Part shown: positions 44,801-54,976 of the stretch, piece by piece
Layout of the letters: every line of letters begins with the position of its first letter
How positions within the stretch are numbered: the first letter of the stretch is position 1
NCBI GenBank assembly: GCA_028564925.1
Contig: CM053029.1
Location: 585,365,168 to 585,429,167, forward strand
DNA: 64,000 bases
Direction of reading: 5' to 3'
Origin: Lithobates sylvaticus
Taxonomy: Eukaryota > Chordata > Amphibia > Anura > Ranidae
The notes under the pieces: generated by a model
The model's database searches: none
Told to the model about the DNA's origin: nothing
Seen by the model: only the letters and a program-made list of their open reading frames with translations
Made by a program: the position numbers and the translations under genes

Positions 44801-46666
44801 CTGACAAGGGCCTGTACCGTATCGGACACTTCTTCTCCCACTCAGGACCCATCACATTGCAACACTGTCGGAAGAAATTGGACATGCCCGACTCAGAACT
44901 TTATAGGTTCACACAAATTTCCCACTTCTTACACTCCATCTGGACCACCAAACCGCTTCCACCTAACATTACCCCATTTGAACACTGGTGTATCAACACG
45001 GCAGATCAGAGGGGAGGCATTTCACTGATCTATACGGCACTTATGACTAAACAGTCTATACCCTCTTATGCAAGGGCCTGGGAGGACGACTTGGACGACT
45101 CCTGGGACTCTGCGACATGGTATCGGGCTTCTACAAGAGCATACAAAGGTATCCTCAATGTCTCCCTTGTTGAAGCCAGCTTGAAAGTTTTACTGAGGTG
45201 GTATTATGTCCCTTCCAGGCTGGCAATACTTTTCCCAGGTACATCATCAGTTTGCTTCCGAGGCTGCGGTCTTGAGGGCTCTATGGTCCATGTGTGGTGG
45301 ACATGTCCTCGCATACGGTCGTTCTGGAAGAAAGTATTCCGTTCCATAAGCTCGCTTACAGGTACCACTGTTACGCCTCACCCTAGGTGGGCGTTGCTTA
45401 ACCACTTCAGCCCCGGACCAATTGGCAGCCAAAGGACCAGGCCCCTTTTTGCAATTCGGCACTGCGTCGCTTTAACTAACAATTGCGCGGTCATGCGACG
45501 TGGCTCCAAAACAAAATTGGCGTCCTTTTTTTCCCACAAATAGAGCTTTCTTTTGGTGGTATTTGATCGCCCCTGCGGTTTTTATTTTTTGCGCTATAAA
45601 CAAAAATAGAGCGACAATTTTGAAAAAAATGCAATATTTTTTACTTTTTGCTATAATAAATATCCCCAAAAAATATATAAAAAAACATTTTTTTTTCCTC
45701 AGTTTAGGAAAAAAAATTCTTCTACATATTTTTGGTAAAAAAAATCGCAATTAGCGATTATTGATTAGTTTGCGCAAAAGTTATAGCGTTTACAAAATAG
45801 GGGATAGTTTTATAGCATTTTTATTAATATTTTTTTTTTTATTAGTAATGGCGGCGATCAGCGATTTTTATTGTGACTGCGACATTTTGGCGGACACATC
45901 GGACATTTTTGACACATTTTTGGGACATTTGTCATTTATACAGCAATCAGTGCTATTTAAATAGCACTGATTCCTATGTAAATGACAGTTGTAGTTAGGG
46001 GGTTAACCACTAGGGGGCGGGGAGGAGTCAGTGTGACGTGTTGTGTTTTTTTTTACAGTAGGGGGGCGTGGCTGTACGTCTGACGTCATTGATCGGCGTT
46101 CCCGATGACAGGGAACCGCCGATCACTGACAGTCAGTGTAGGAAGCGCGGGGAGAGGTTTGTTTACATAGACCTCTCCCCGTTCTTCCGCTCCGTAACCC
46201 GATCGCGGGATACCAGCGGCGATCGGGTCCGCTGGTCCCGCGGCCGGGGTCACGGAGCTCCCGACCGGGTCGCGAGCGCGCCGCTAGCGGCGCGCGCGCG
46301 ACCCACGGGCAGGCACATGCACGATCACGTACAGGTACGTGATTCTGCCTGCCCGTGCCATTCTGCTGACGTATATATGCAGTGGCCGGTCGGGAAGCGG
46401 TTAATTTCCCTATCCCAGAGCTATCCAAAGCCTCACAGGCTCTAGCACTGTTTCTATGCCTAGGAGCCAAAATGACAATAGCCGAAGCCTGGAAGTCAGA
46501 TACCATCTCTTTTCGGTTGTTTAAACGTAAGGTAACCTGGGTCATGGTCCAGGAACAAATTGTCGCCAAGCTCAATGATTCTACCGAGAAGTTTGGAGCC
46601 ATCTGGGAACCCTGGGCTACCCTCTGCAACATCTCCCTTATACCGGGAGTACCTCCGGGCAGTTAG
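41836..46666 (+). pseudogene. L1-type LINE ORF2: endonuclease and reverse transcriptase, interrupted
   Basis: The frame starts MPDSHTLPTTLKVISHNTQG. The APE-type endonuclease shows NTQGLNSPIKRRK, ILLLQETH, GGDTNIAFD and SLSDHSLVAL. The reverse transcriptase shows SLGPDGFSTGYYK, the motif A region LSIDLHKAFDSIDWAYL, RQGCPLSPLLFAIAIE and the catalytic ALYADDLLLF. The C-terminal zinc knuckle CFRGCGLEGSMVHVWWTC has the L1 spacing C-X3-C-X7-H-X4-C. One in-frame TGA (43735-43737, after ILRRW) ends the first frame, and the same frame resumes at once as CGKYFLNLI. A TTAA-A copy (45402-46400) sits between WALL and NFPIPELSK. Without it the frame continues to TAG at 46664, giving about 1,275 codons. 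It would nick the target and copy the LINE RNA, but this copy is inactive as it stands. Confidence 0.92.
45402..46400 (+). mobile_element. TTAA-A element in LINE ORF2
   Basis: It starts CCACTTCAGCCCCGGACC and ends CGGGAAGCGG, with TTAA at 45398-45401 and 46401-46404. Because the LINE reading frame is exact after removing it with one TTAA, the duplication is firmly TTAA. It is among the best preserved copies (about 999 bp) and must be younger than the LINE. Confidence 0.95.
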
Positions 46667-47206
46667 ACCACGCACTGTTCAAGTTGACAGACAGAACACC
46701 ACCTTCCTCTCGTCTTTCCTGTTCCCTCACTCGTTTCTTCCCTCCCCATTGTGCTGCTCTATCCTTTTCTGTCGCCTCTCTTGGCGAACCGCTATTTCCT
46801 GCACATAACCTGACCGGTATAGTATGTTACATCCGAAGTTTGTATTTCAATATGTGAAGGGCTTTGCCCCGCCACTCCAGTTCTGATCATGGACCTAGCC
46901 ATATACACATTGGGGCGTCTCTGTACTCCCAGCCCCTGGGGTGCAGCAGGATCCCATTTGGGGCTCCTGGGAGTTTGGGAGTCGCGGAGTATCCCCAATT
47001 CGGATTTCTTTTGAAGATCGGCTGGTGTGCCGGGGCAAGTTGTTCCCTGGGCAGACGGGACGGGTACCTGTTGTCTGGTACGACATCCAAGGCTGCGTTG
47101 CCGAGCGAATGTGATTATAGTACTTACCTGTTCAATGACATGCCTGTATACTTCACATTGTTATGCAGTTGTATTGGATATCTTTTTGTTAAGTTTGTAA
47201 AACTTT

Positions 47207-47212
47207 AATAAA
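47207..47212 (+). terminator. LINE polyadenylation signal
   Basis: AATAAA lies about 20 bases before the terminal A run of the LINE, as expected for an L1 transcript end. Confidence 0.8.
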
Positions 47213-47749
47213 AATTTTCAAACGTAAAAAAAAAGTGTCCGATATGTCCGCCGCAATGTCGCAGTCACGATAAAAATCACAGTTCGCCGCCATTACTAGT
47301 AAAAAATAATAATAATAATAAAAATGCCATAAAACTATCCCCTATTTTGTAGACGCTATAAATTTTGCGCAAACCAATCTATATAAACTTATGGCGATTT
47401 TTTTTTTTAACCAAAAATACGTATCGGCCTAAACTGAGGAAAAAATGTGTTTTTTTTTTTTTAAATTTAGATATTTATTATAGCAAAAAAACTAAAAATT
47501 GTGTTTTTTTTTCAAACTTGTCGCTCTTCTTTTGTTTATAGCGCAAAAAATAAAAACCACAGAGGCGATCAAATACCACCAAAAGAAAGCTCTATTTGTG
47601 GGAAAAAAATTATAAAAATGTCATTTGGGTACAGTGTTGCATGACCGCGCAATTGTCATTCAAATTGCGACAGCACTGAAAACTGAAAAATGGCTTGGTT
47701 AGGAAAGGGGTGCAAATGCCCTGTATTGAAGTGCTTAGTTATACTTTAA

Positions 47750-49286
47750 CCTCTTCCGGACCAGCTGCGGCAGTTATCCCCTGTGTGAGCCGTCGTAGCT
47801 GTACGTTGGCTCTTTAAGACGCCTTCGGCGGCGCGCATGCCCCTCGAAGCGCGTCCCCTGATCCGATGCAAGTGCTTGGTGGGCGCGATGACTACCGGGC
47901 ACCCGCAATTGCTTGTTACAGAATGAGAATGGTGATGTGTATCACATCCCGGTTCTCTCAGGGTAGAGGAGAGAGATCGTGTGTTCATACTGAGTATGAA
48001 CACCGATCTCTCTCCTCCCCTAGTCAGTCCCATCCCTCCCCCCACAGTTAGAACACACACTAGGGAACACAGTTAACCCCTTCCCTGCCAGTGTCATTTA
48101 TACAGGAATCAACGCATTTTTATAGCACTGATCGCTGTATAAATGTCACTGGTCCCAAAAATGTGTCAAAAGTGTCCGATCTGTCTGCTGCAATGTCGCA
48201 GTCCCGCTAAAAATCGCAGATCACCGCCATTACTAATAAAAAATAAATGAATAATAAAAATGCCATAAATGTATCCCCTATTTTGTAGACGCTATAACTT
48301 TGGTGCAAACCAATCAAAATACGCTTATTGCAATTTTTTTTTTTTTTTTAACCAAAAATATGTAGAAGAATACGTATCGGCCTAAACTGAGGAAAACATT
48401 TTATTTTTTTAATTGGGATATTTATTATAGCAAAAATTGGCACAGGGTTCCCCTTCAAAAGTAAAAGATAGTGTTTTTTTTGTTTTTTTTAAATGGCGTA
48501 GAGGTCCCCCAAAATCCATACCAGTCTCTTCAGGTCTGGTATGGATTTTAAGGGGAGCCCCAAGCCAAAATATAAAAAAAAATGGCGTAGGGGTCCCCCC
48601 CAAAATCCATACCAGACTCTTATCTGAGCACGCAACCTGAAAGGGCGCAGGAAATGAGGGGGACGATAAAGCGCCCTATAGCATACCAGGCCACAGGTCC
48701 TCAACATGGGGAGGATGCTTTGGGTCCCCCCCAAAGCACCTTGTCCCCATGTTGATGGGGACAAGGGCCTCATCCCCAAAACCCTTGCCCGGTGGTTGTG
48801 GGGGTCTGCGGGCAGGGGGGCTTATTGGAATCTGAAAGCCCCCTTTAACAAGGGGACCCCCAATATCCAGCCCCCCCCCCATGTGAATGGCTATCGGGTA
48901 CATTGTACCCCTACACATTCACTAAAAAAAATGTCAACATTTTTTATTTTTTTTTTAATAAAGGATTTGTTCCAAACTGTCTTCTGTCATTTTTACCATT
49001 TTGACACTTTTTTTGGTGAATGTGTAGGGGTTCAGTGTACCCGACATAGCATTTTTCTTTTAGGCCAAAAAGTACAAAAGTCGATCTTTTGTTTATAGTG
49101 CAAAAAATAAAAACCTGCAGAGGTGATCAAATACCACCAAAAGAAAGCTCTATTTGTGGGAAAAAAAGGACGTCAATTTTGTTTGTGTACAGCGTCACAC
49201 GACCGCGCAATTGTTAGTTAAAGCAACGCAATGCCGAATCGCAAAAAATGGGCAAAAATCTGCCAAATCTTCCGGGGCCGAAGTGG
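47750..49286 (-). mobile_element. TTAA-A element with an inserted GC-rich element
   Basis: It opens CCTCTTCCGGACCAGC after TTAA at 47746-47749 and closes TCCGGGGCCGAAGTGG before TTAA at 49287-49290. It contains the stem GAGAGAGATCG/CGATCTCTCTC and all internal family tracts. An unrelated element of about 630 bp interrupts it between TAGCAAAAA and GTACAAAAG. Confidence 0.85.
48437..49068. mobile_element. GC-rich insertion with internal palindromes
   Basis: It contains CCCCATGTTGATGGGGACAA and the related CAACATGGGGA, AAGCCCCCTTTAACAAGGGG and an inverted pair GGTACATTGTACCCCTACAC / GTGTAGGGGTTCAGTGTACC. I recall this as a common ranid repeat but cannot name a superfamily. The ends are approximate. 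Confidence 0.6.
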
Positions 49287-49384
49287 TTAAGTGGTTGGCA
49301 AAAACGCAGCTCAACCGCACATTTTTGCCACCTCCCCATCCGCACCTAAATGAAAGTGATTCTAAAGGTTTAAGGTTTTATTAC

Positions 49385-49682
49385 CTTCGAGCATTGAAGG
49401 GAGTTTAACAAGACACGTGGCCACTCATTAAAATGAGAAGAAAAGAGATTTAACCTTAAACTACGTAGAGGGTTCTTTACTGTAAGAGCGGCAAGGATGT
49501 GGAATTCCCTTCCACAGGCGGAGGTCTCAGTGGGGGGTATCGATAGTTTCAAGAAACTATTAGATAAGCACCCGAACGACCGCAACATACAGGGATATAC
49601 AATGTAATACTGACATATAATCACACACATAGGTTGGACTTGATGGACTTGTGTCTTTTTTCAACCTCACCTACTATGTAAG
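49385..49682 (+). pseudogene. CR1/L2-like LINE 3' end, second copy
   Basis: It matches the copy at 35360-35648: GGAGTTTAACAAGACACGTG, GGATGTGGAATTCCCTTCC, GGTTGGACTTGATGGACTT, ending CACCTACTATGTA. It is strongly 5' truncated with no intact coding. Confidence 0.85.
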
Positions 49683-50194
49683 GTAAAAAAAAAAACCTTC
49701 AGTATGCAGCTCCCCCCACAGCCCCCCTAATACTTATCTGAACTTGATCGCGATATAGCGAAGTGCATGAGAGCGGCTGCTCTACTGAGTCGCTGCCTCC
49801 GGATTGGCTGAGAGACATTGGCTCCCGCTGCTGTCGCTTAACTGTATTAAAAGGGACACATGAACGTGCATAACATAACACTGCAGATCATAAGAGTATA
49901 TTATCTAAACAATATGACACCATTTATGATTTGCTGTTTAGTCATTTAGAACCTTTCAATAGTTAAACCTCATTTTTTTTCCCAATAACCTAGGTAAACA
50001 AGTTGGTAGAAGGATAGGGAACTGACACTCTGTACCTTATGTCAGATTCGCTCCCTTCTGTTTTCTCAACCCACAGGCCAGTACATCAACACAACACGAC
50101 AAACACTATTCCAACTGTTATATTCAAAGTATTTGGCTCCTTTAAATAGAGTTCCAGGAAAGTGAGAACAGACTCCTTGTGCTAAAAACAACCC
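49683..50194. other. No gene recognised
   Basis: It contains a possible decayed TTAA-type repeat tract (CCCTAATACTTATCTGAACT) and otherwise ordinary sequence. Confidence 0.35.
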
Positions 50195-50197
50195 TAA

Positions 50198-50345
50198 TGC
50201 CCCGTACACACGGTCGGATTTTCCGACGGAAAATGTTCGATGGGAGCTTGTTGTCGGAAATTCCGACCGTGTGTAGGCTCCATCGGACATTTTCCATCGA
50301 AATTTCCGTCGCACAAAATTTGAGATCTGAATGTCAAATTTTCCA
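50198..50345 (+). mobile_element. Harbinger MITE, left end
   Basis: TGCCCCGTACACACGGTCGG follows TAA. The GGAAATTCCGACCGTGTGTA motif and ACAAAATTTGAGATC tract recur in the other MITEs. A matching right end was not found nearby. A diverged candidate (GTTGTCGGAAAGTGCGATCG) lies near 52375-52405 beyond a TTAA-A insertion. Confidence 0.65.
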
Positions 50346-50558
50346 AAAACAAAATCCGTTTTTTTTCAGTATAAGTATTTTTGTGCCAAGTCACTGTTGT
50401 TTATTATTTATATTTTATATTATATGTTTTCATGCCACAAAATCACTGTCTGTTCACTTATACTTTAGTAGCAGGATTGTTCAACTATCGCAGGGATCAT
50501 CACAAAACTCTACCCATATACTGACATCGTCAGTTTGATAATGCCCATTTGTGTTTAA

Positions 50559-51527
50559 CCGCTTCCCGACCGCCTAACGCAGATATACTGCGGCAAAATG
50601 GCACGGGCAGGCAAAATCACGTACCTGTACGTGATCGTGCATGTGCCTGCCTGTGGGTCGCGCGCGCGACCCGGTCGGGAGCTCCGTGACCCCGGCCGCG
50701 GGACCAGCGGACCCGATCGCCGCTGGTGTCCCGCGATCGGGCTACGGAGCTGAAGAACGGGGAGAGGTTTGTGTAAACAAACCTCTCCCCGCGCTTCCTA
50801 CTCTGCCTGTCACTGATCGGCTGTTCCCTGTCATCGGGAAAGCCGATCAATGACGTCAGCCCCGCCCCCTAATGTAAAAAAAAACACACACGTCACAGCC
50901 CATAACCCCTCCCCTCCCCCTAGTGGTTAACCCCTTCACTACAACTGTCATTTATACAGGAACCGATGCATTTAAATAGCATTGATTGCTGTATAAATGA
51001 CAATGGTTCAAAAAATGTGTCAAAAATGTCCGATGTGTCCGCCATAATGTCGCAGTCACAATAAAAATCGCTGATCGCCACCATTACTAGTAAAAAAAAA
51101 AATATATTAATAAACATGCTATAAAACTATCCCCTATTTTGTAAACGCTATAACTTTTGCGCAAACCAATCAATAATCGCTAATTGCGATTTTTTTTACC
51201 AAAAATATGTAGAGGAATACGTATCGGCCTAAACTGAGGAAAAAAAATGTTTTTTTATATATTTTTTGGGGATATTTATTATAGCAAAAAGCAAAAAATA
51301 TTGCATTTTTTTCAAAATTGTCGCTCTATTTTTGTTTATAGCGCAAAAAATAAAAACCGCGATCAAATACCACCAAAAGAAAGCTCTATTTGTGGGAAAA
51401 AAAGGACGCCAATTTTGTTTTGGAGCCACGTCGCACGACCGCGCAATTGTCAGTTAAAGCGACGCAGTGCCGAATCGCAAAAAGGGGCGTGGTCCTTTGG
51501 CTGCCAATTGGTCCGGGGCTGAAGTGG
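50559..51527 (-). mobile_element. TTAA-A element, near complete
   Basis: It is flanked by TTAA at 50555-50558 and 51528-51531. It starts CCGCTTCCCGACCGCC and ends CCGGGGCTGAAGTGG. It carries the stem GGGGAGAGGTTTG/CAAACCTCTCCCC. About 969 bp and closely similar to the copies at 58123 and 45402. Confidence 0.93.
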
Positions 51528-51531
51528 TTAA

Positions 51532-52565
51532 ACAGTTCACTAACACATTCTACTAAAGTGCAGCTACACATACATCTACTACAGTTTGCACTGCATCTTC
51601 TTTCTTTTTTTCTTTTTTCTTTTTTTTTGCAGCAGGAAATTTAGCCATATTACTCTTTTTATTTTATATTTCTAGGTGATACAAAACATTTACTTTTTCC
51701 ACATTTGAAGCTCACCATTTTCTCATTTTTTTTGGGATGTGTTAAACTATCCACAAACACACACCAGAGGGCGTTACATCTTTTTTTTTTATTTCTTTAT
51801 TTATGTACATTTTTCACTCAAATAATCCATGGATTATTACGGCAATTTAACAACATATGTGTCTTCCTATGATCCTGTCACCACTAAGTTTAAGGATTAA
51901 AAACACTTTTTAATTTAAAAATTCTCCAAAGCAGAGTATTTGTTGTTCCTAGAGGTTGATCCGTACTTTCATTCATCTTATTCAGTTAGCATTTTTTTCA
52001 CCTTACACATGCGGCCTAACCCCCCAGGATTAAAATTTCCTAAAAAGTCTGAGAATTTTTTAAATAATATTCACAGCAACCCCAAGAAAAAAGGGGACAC
52101 GTGGCTCACTAGCCACACTAAGTAACTACTGAGGACCAACCGCAGAGGGTATAACACAGTGCACAAACAATTGGAACAGCGCCAATCCTACCACATTTTT
52201 TTTCTTTTCTCTATCACATTACCACACTTCGGTGAGGTTTTTGAGTAGGGGCAGCAGTTCCAGAAGGCACGGTCACACAAATTCATACCTTGAAATCCAT
52301 AGCGCGGGTCGTACCCCAACTTCATTTACAAGACATGTTTGAGCCAACATCCGGCGGAAGAAAAAAATGGATTTTGTTGTCGGAAAGTGCGATCGCGTGT
52401 CGCCATTAGTCACTTGAAGCAAATCAGGAGAGGATAAAAAAATATTGAATATTACTCCTTGAAATCCAACAATCTTCAGCTATCTTTGAAGTATTATGAA
52501 TAGGGTGATCCTTGATGGTATGGTAGGACAAATTTAGTGGATCTGTGGTTGATCCTTGTCTTACT
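51532..52565. other. No gene recognised
   Basis: A/T-rich and pyrimidine-rich tracts (CTTTCTTTTTTTC near 51600), with a Harbinger-like terminal tract near 52375. No protein domain found. Confidence 0.4.
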
Positions 52566-52569
52566 TCAA

Positions 52570-52875
52570 CCACTTGCCGACTGCTGCATGCCGATATACG
52601 TCGGCACAATGGCAGCGGTGGGCAAATGGGCATACAGGTACGTCCCCTTTAAAAGTCGGGGCTACGCGCACGCCGCATACAGCGGACATTGAGTCTGCCG
52701 GTCCCACGGGCACGGTCAGTGCCCGTGGGACCGGCAGACTCGATGTCCGCAGGTCTCCTGGCGATCGTGTCACGGAGCCGCAGAACTGGGAAGTGCCTAT
52801 GTAAACAAGGCATTTCCCCGTTCTGGCTTGTGTCATGACAGAGATCACTGCTCCCTGGCACTGGTCGGCAAGCGG
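52570..52875. mobile_element. Short TTAA-A-related MITE with a 28 bp hairpin
   Basis: The ends CCACTTGCCGAC and GTCGGCAAGCGG are inverted repeats. The right end is followed by TTAA at 52876-52879, and the left is preceded by TCAA, probably a changed TTAA. At 52685-52747 two 28 bp arms (with one mismatch) surround a 7 base loop. It looks like an internally deleted TTAA-A derivative of 306 bp. Confidence 0.75.
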
Positions 52876-52894
52876 TTAAAGTGACACTAAACTC

Positions 52895-53120
52895 TGGCTT
52901 AAAGCGGTATTAAACCCAAAACCAAAAGTGTAATATATATCCCAGGTTACCAATCATTAGATGTGATGGCTGCATTAGCTTTCTTTAGGCTTTTTCCACC
53001 TGGTGATCTGGCCAGTAACACACACCTCCTGTATTAGAGTGACCCCACTCTGAATAAGGGAGCACAGGGGGCACCTTTGGGCAGCACCATTGTCTGTCAG
53101 TCTGGGGGGGAGGGGAGTGT
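52895..53120 (+). mobile_element. TTAA-F repeat fragment
   Basis: It starts near AAAGCGGTATTAAACCC and shares ACCAATCATTAGATGTGATG, GGCTTTTTCCACCTGGTGAT and GACAATG/CATTGTC tracts with the inverted copy at 57870-58118. Non-coding. Confidence 0.65.
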
Positions 53121-53127
53121 TAAATAG

Positions 53128-54306
53128 GCACGTGCATTTGTTACCGTCCGAAGTTTCAGTGATTTTCGTTTCAACAAAGCGATAATGAACGCGCAGAATC
53201 CGAAATCCAAAAGATCCGAAATAAAAAAAAAATTATTTATTTTCGTATCCATTATATTTTCCGAATCGTTGCAACGGCAGTTCGATATAGATAGGAGATT
53301 CGACATGACGCTGACAATAGTGACCTGTGTCTATCGAACCTGTGGTCGAATGTGCCTAACCTTAGCTCTATTAGTACAAGATCATTTGACACAGAGGGAA
53401 AAGATTCCACATTATAGAGACAATAGTAAAAGATCTATTAGTGGAATGGTTGGGGGAAGTAAAATGATGATGAGGATGAATGTTATTGGCTGATTGTAAC
53501 CAAAGAGGAGGGGCAGTAAAATAGCCAGAACTTTAGAACACACTTAGGCCCCTTTCACACTGGGGCGGTTTGCAGGCGTTATTGCGCTAAAAATAGCGCC
53601 TGCAAACTGACCCGAAACAGCTGTTGCTGGGCTTTCACACTGAAGCTGTGCGCTTGCAGGACGCTGGAAAATGTCCTGCAAGCCACATCTTTGGCTCGCT
53701 GTAGGAGTGGTATATTTACTGCTCCTATAGCGCCCGTTCCCATTGAAAACAATGGGGCAGCGCTCCGAACCCGCCCGCAAAACGCCGCTGCAGCGGCGGT
53801 TTGCGGGCGGTATTAACCCTTTTTCGGCCGCTCTCGGGGGGTAAAACCACCCCGCTAGCGGCCGCAATGCGCCGCTAAAACGACGGTAAAGCGGCGCTAA
53901 ATATAGCGCCGCTTTACCGCCAGCGCCCCCAATGCCCCAGTGTGAAAGTAGCCTTACAGCCAACCTCCTTTCACTTACTATTAATACCGTTCGACATGAA
54001 GATTCTACAAAGCAGCTAAAGACATACGATCGCCTCGAGCGGACATTTGCGGTCAAATGCTCCTCCCATAGGCTAAAGAAGAATTCTAATGTTGTTTGAC
54101 TAGTAGTAATAATTAATAATTATAATTATTACTAGTCAAATAACATTAGATGTCTACTATAGCTTGTGGGTGGAGCGTTCAACCGATCGCGGCGTCGTAC
54201 AGTTTAGCTGCTTCGGCGAATCTTCTTAGAACATCCAACAGACACCATAAGCCTTCAATTGACAGATTCGACCTTAATTAATTTGGATTTTCGTACAAAT
54301 GCATTT
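53128..54306. mobile_element. Element with GTGCATTTGTTACCG ends, holding a Harbinger MITE
   Basis: GCACGTGCATTTGT at left and ACAAATGCAT at right are short inverted repeats, and the flanks inside them are rich in GATTCG/CGAATC. At 54085-54153 lies an almost perfect palindrome (GACTAGTAGTAATAATTA and its complement). The Harbinger MITE at 53547-53953 is inserted within it. The target duplication is unclear. Confidence 0.55.
53547..53953. mobile_element. TTTCACAC-type Harbinger MITE, complete
   Basis: Ends GGCCCCTTTCACACTGGGGC and CCCCAGTGTGAAAGTAGCC are flanked by TTA at 53544-53546 and 53954-53956. GC-rich inner stems pair GGCGGTTTGCAGGCG with later copies. Its ends differ from those of the 7.6 kb Harbinger, so it belongs to a different Harbinger lineage. 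Confidence 0.9.
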
Positions 54307-54307
54307 T

Positions 54308-54417
54308 TTAACCACTTCAATACACGGCCATTTTCCCCCCCTTCCTGCCTAAGCCAATTGTCAGTGCTGTCGCAATTTGAATGACAATTGCGCGGTCATG
54401 CAACACTGTACCCAAAT
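54308..54417 (+). mobile_element. TTAA-G left end fragment
   Basis: TTAACCACTTCAATACACGG, then CAATTGTCAGTGCTGTCGCA and GCGCGGTCATGCAACACTGT. It matches the first 110 bases of the G/A supergroup and then stops. Confidence 0.65.
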
Positions 54418-54976
54418 TACATTTGCAAAGGATTAGGAGGTAAATTGGGGGACTCACGTGTTTCATCTTCCCTAATTGATTGCTGCCGGTTTTCCTCCTA
54501 TAAAATAATTTATATAACTGTTTCCTGCTGGGTGCCATCTTGCCTGTGGGCATGTGAAACCCCACAGGCACTTCAGATGGCCCAGCATGCACCGCCTTAC
54601 TGCGCCGAGCTCGCGCGTACGCAGTAACGGTAAAGTGCAGCTCACGTTCTCCGAAATCTCGCGAGATTTCGGCACATCTCGCGAGATTTCGGAAGATGTG
54701 TCCGAAATCTCGCGAGATTTCGGAAGATGTAGCCGAAATCTCGCGAGATTTCGGATGATGTCCGCACTGACTCCTGGGATCAATGACACCAGATCCCAGG
54801 AGACAGTGCAGCTTGACGACGATTGACGCAGAGACCCCGCCCACCGCCGCAGAGACAGAGGAAAGGAAGTCAGCGATTACAAGGTAAGTGGAAAAAAAAA
54901 AACACACTTCATTTAGTACTCTTTGCCTGATTTGGAAGGCAAAGAGATTTACTAAATGAAATGTGTACAGAACCGC
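54418..54976 (-). mobile_element. TTAA-C-like element carrying TCTCGCGAGA palindromes
   Basis: The right end GTACAGAACCGCT is followed by TTAA (CGCTTTAAC). On the minus strand it starts AGCGGTTCTGTAC, contains CCACTTACCTTGTAATC and GC-rich stems including GACTCCTGGGATC/GATCCCAGGAGAC, like TTAA-C. The left boundary inside the TTAA-G fragment is approximate. Confidence 0.55.
54651..54754. promoter_or_regulatory. Four clustered TCTCGCGAGA palindromes
   Basis: The core TCTCGCGAGA occurs four times, centred near 54661, 54681, 54712 and 54743. Three copies sit inside a perfect 22 bp palindrome (CCGAAA on the left, TTTCGG on the right). TCTCGCGAGA is a known vertebrate CpG-island promoter element bound by BANP. 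Here it lies in a repeat, so a promoter role is only a possibility. Confidence 0.75.

Larger units (their letters stand above)
39525..47230 (+). mobile_element. Full-length L1-type LINE with 16 bp target duplication
   Basis: AAAAGTGTCCGATATG lies at 39509-39524 and again at 47231-47246. The leading A bases are ambiguous with the tail, but GTGTCCGATATG is certain. It has a 5' region of about 150 bp, ORF1, a spacer of about 1 kb, ORF2 and a 560 bp 3' UTR with AATAAA and a short A tail. A TTAA-A copy (45402-46400) is inserted in ORF2. About 6.7 kb remains without it. The ORF features place it in the L1/Tx1 group. Its single premature stop indicates a relatively young copy. Confidence 0.92.
39475..47737 (-). 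mobile_element. TTAA-A element (CAATACC type) split by the L1 element
   Basis: The left piece (39475-39508) and right piece (from 47247) are continuous with the family once the LINE is removed: GACAATGGTCCCAAAA, AAAGTGTCCGATATG, TCCGCCGCAATGTCGCAG. The right piece ends CTGTATTGAAGTGC with the TTAA decayed. This shows that the LINE landed in an existing TTAA-A copy. Confidence 0.8.

Noticed and set aside
46068-46632. Frames such as GERFVYTNLSPFF and DTSGDRVRWSRGRGHGAPD recurring near 10 kb, 46 kb, 50.7 kb and 58.3 kb
   Set aside because: They recur because TTAA-A copies recur. They span its GC-rich stems, are read in both orientations and have no domain or consistent start.
53544-53956. Treating this MITE as a derivative of the 7.6 kb Harbinger
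   Set aside because: It shares the TTA duplication but its ends (GGCCCCTTTCACAC) are unrelated to the ACACACGGTCGG ends.
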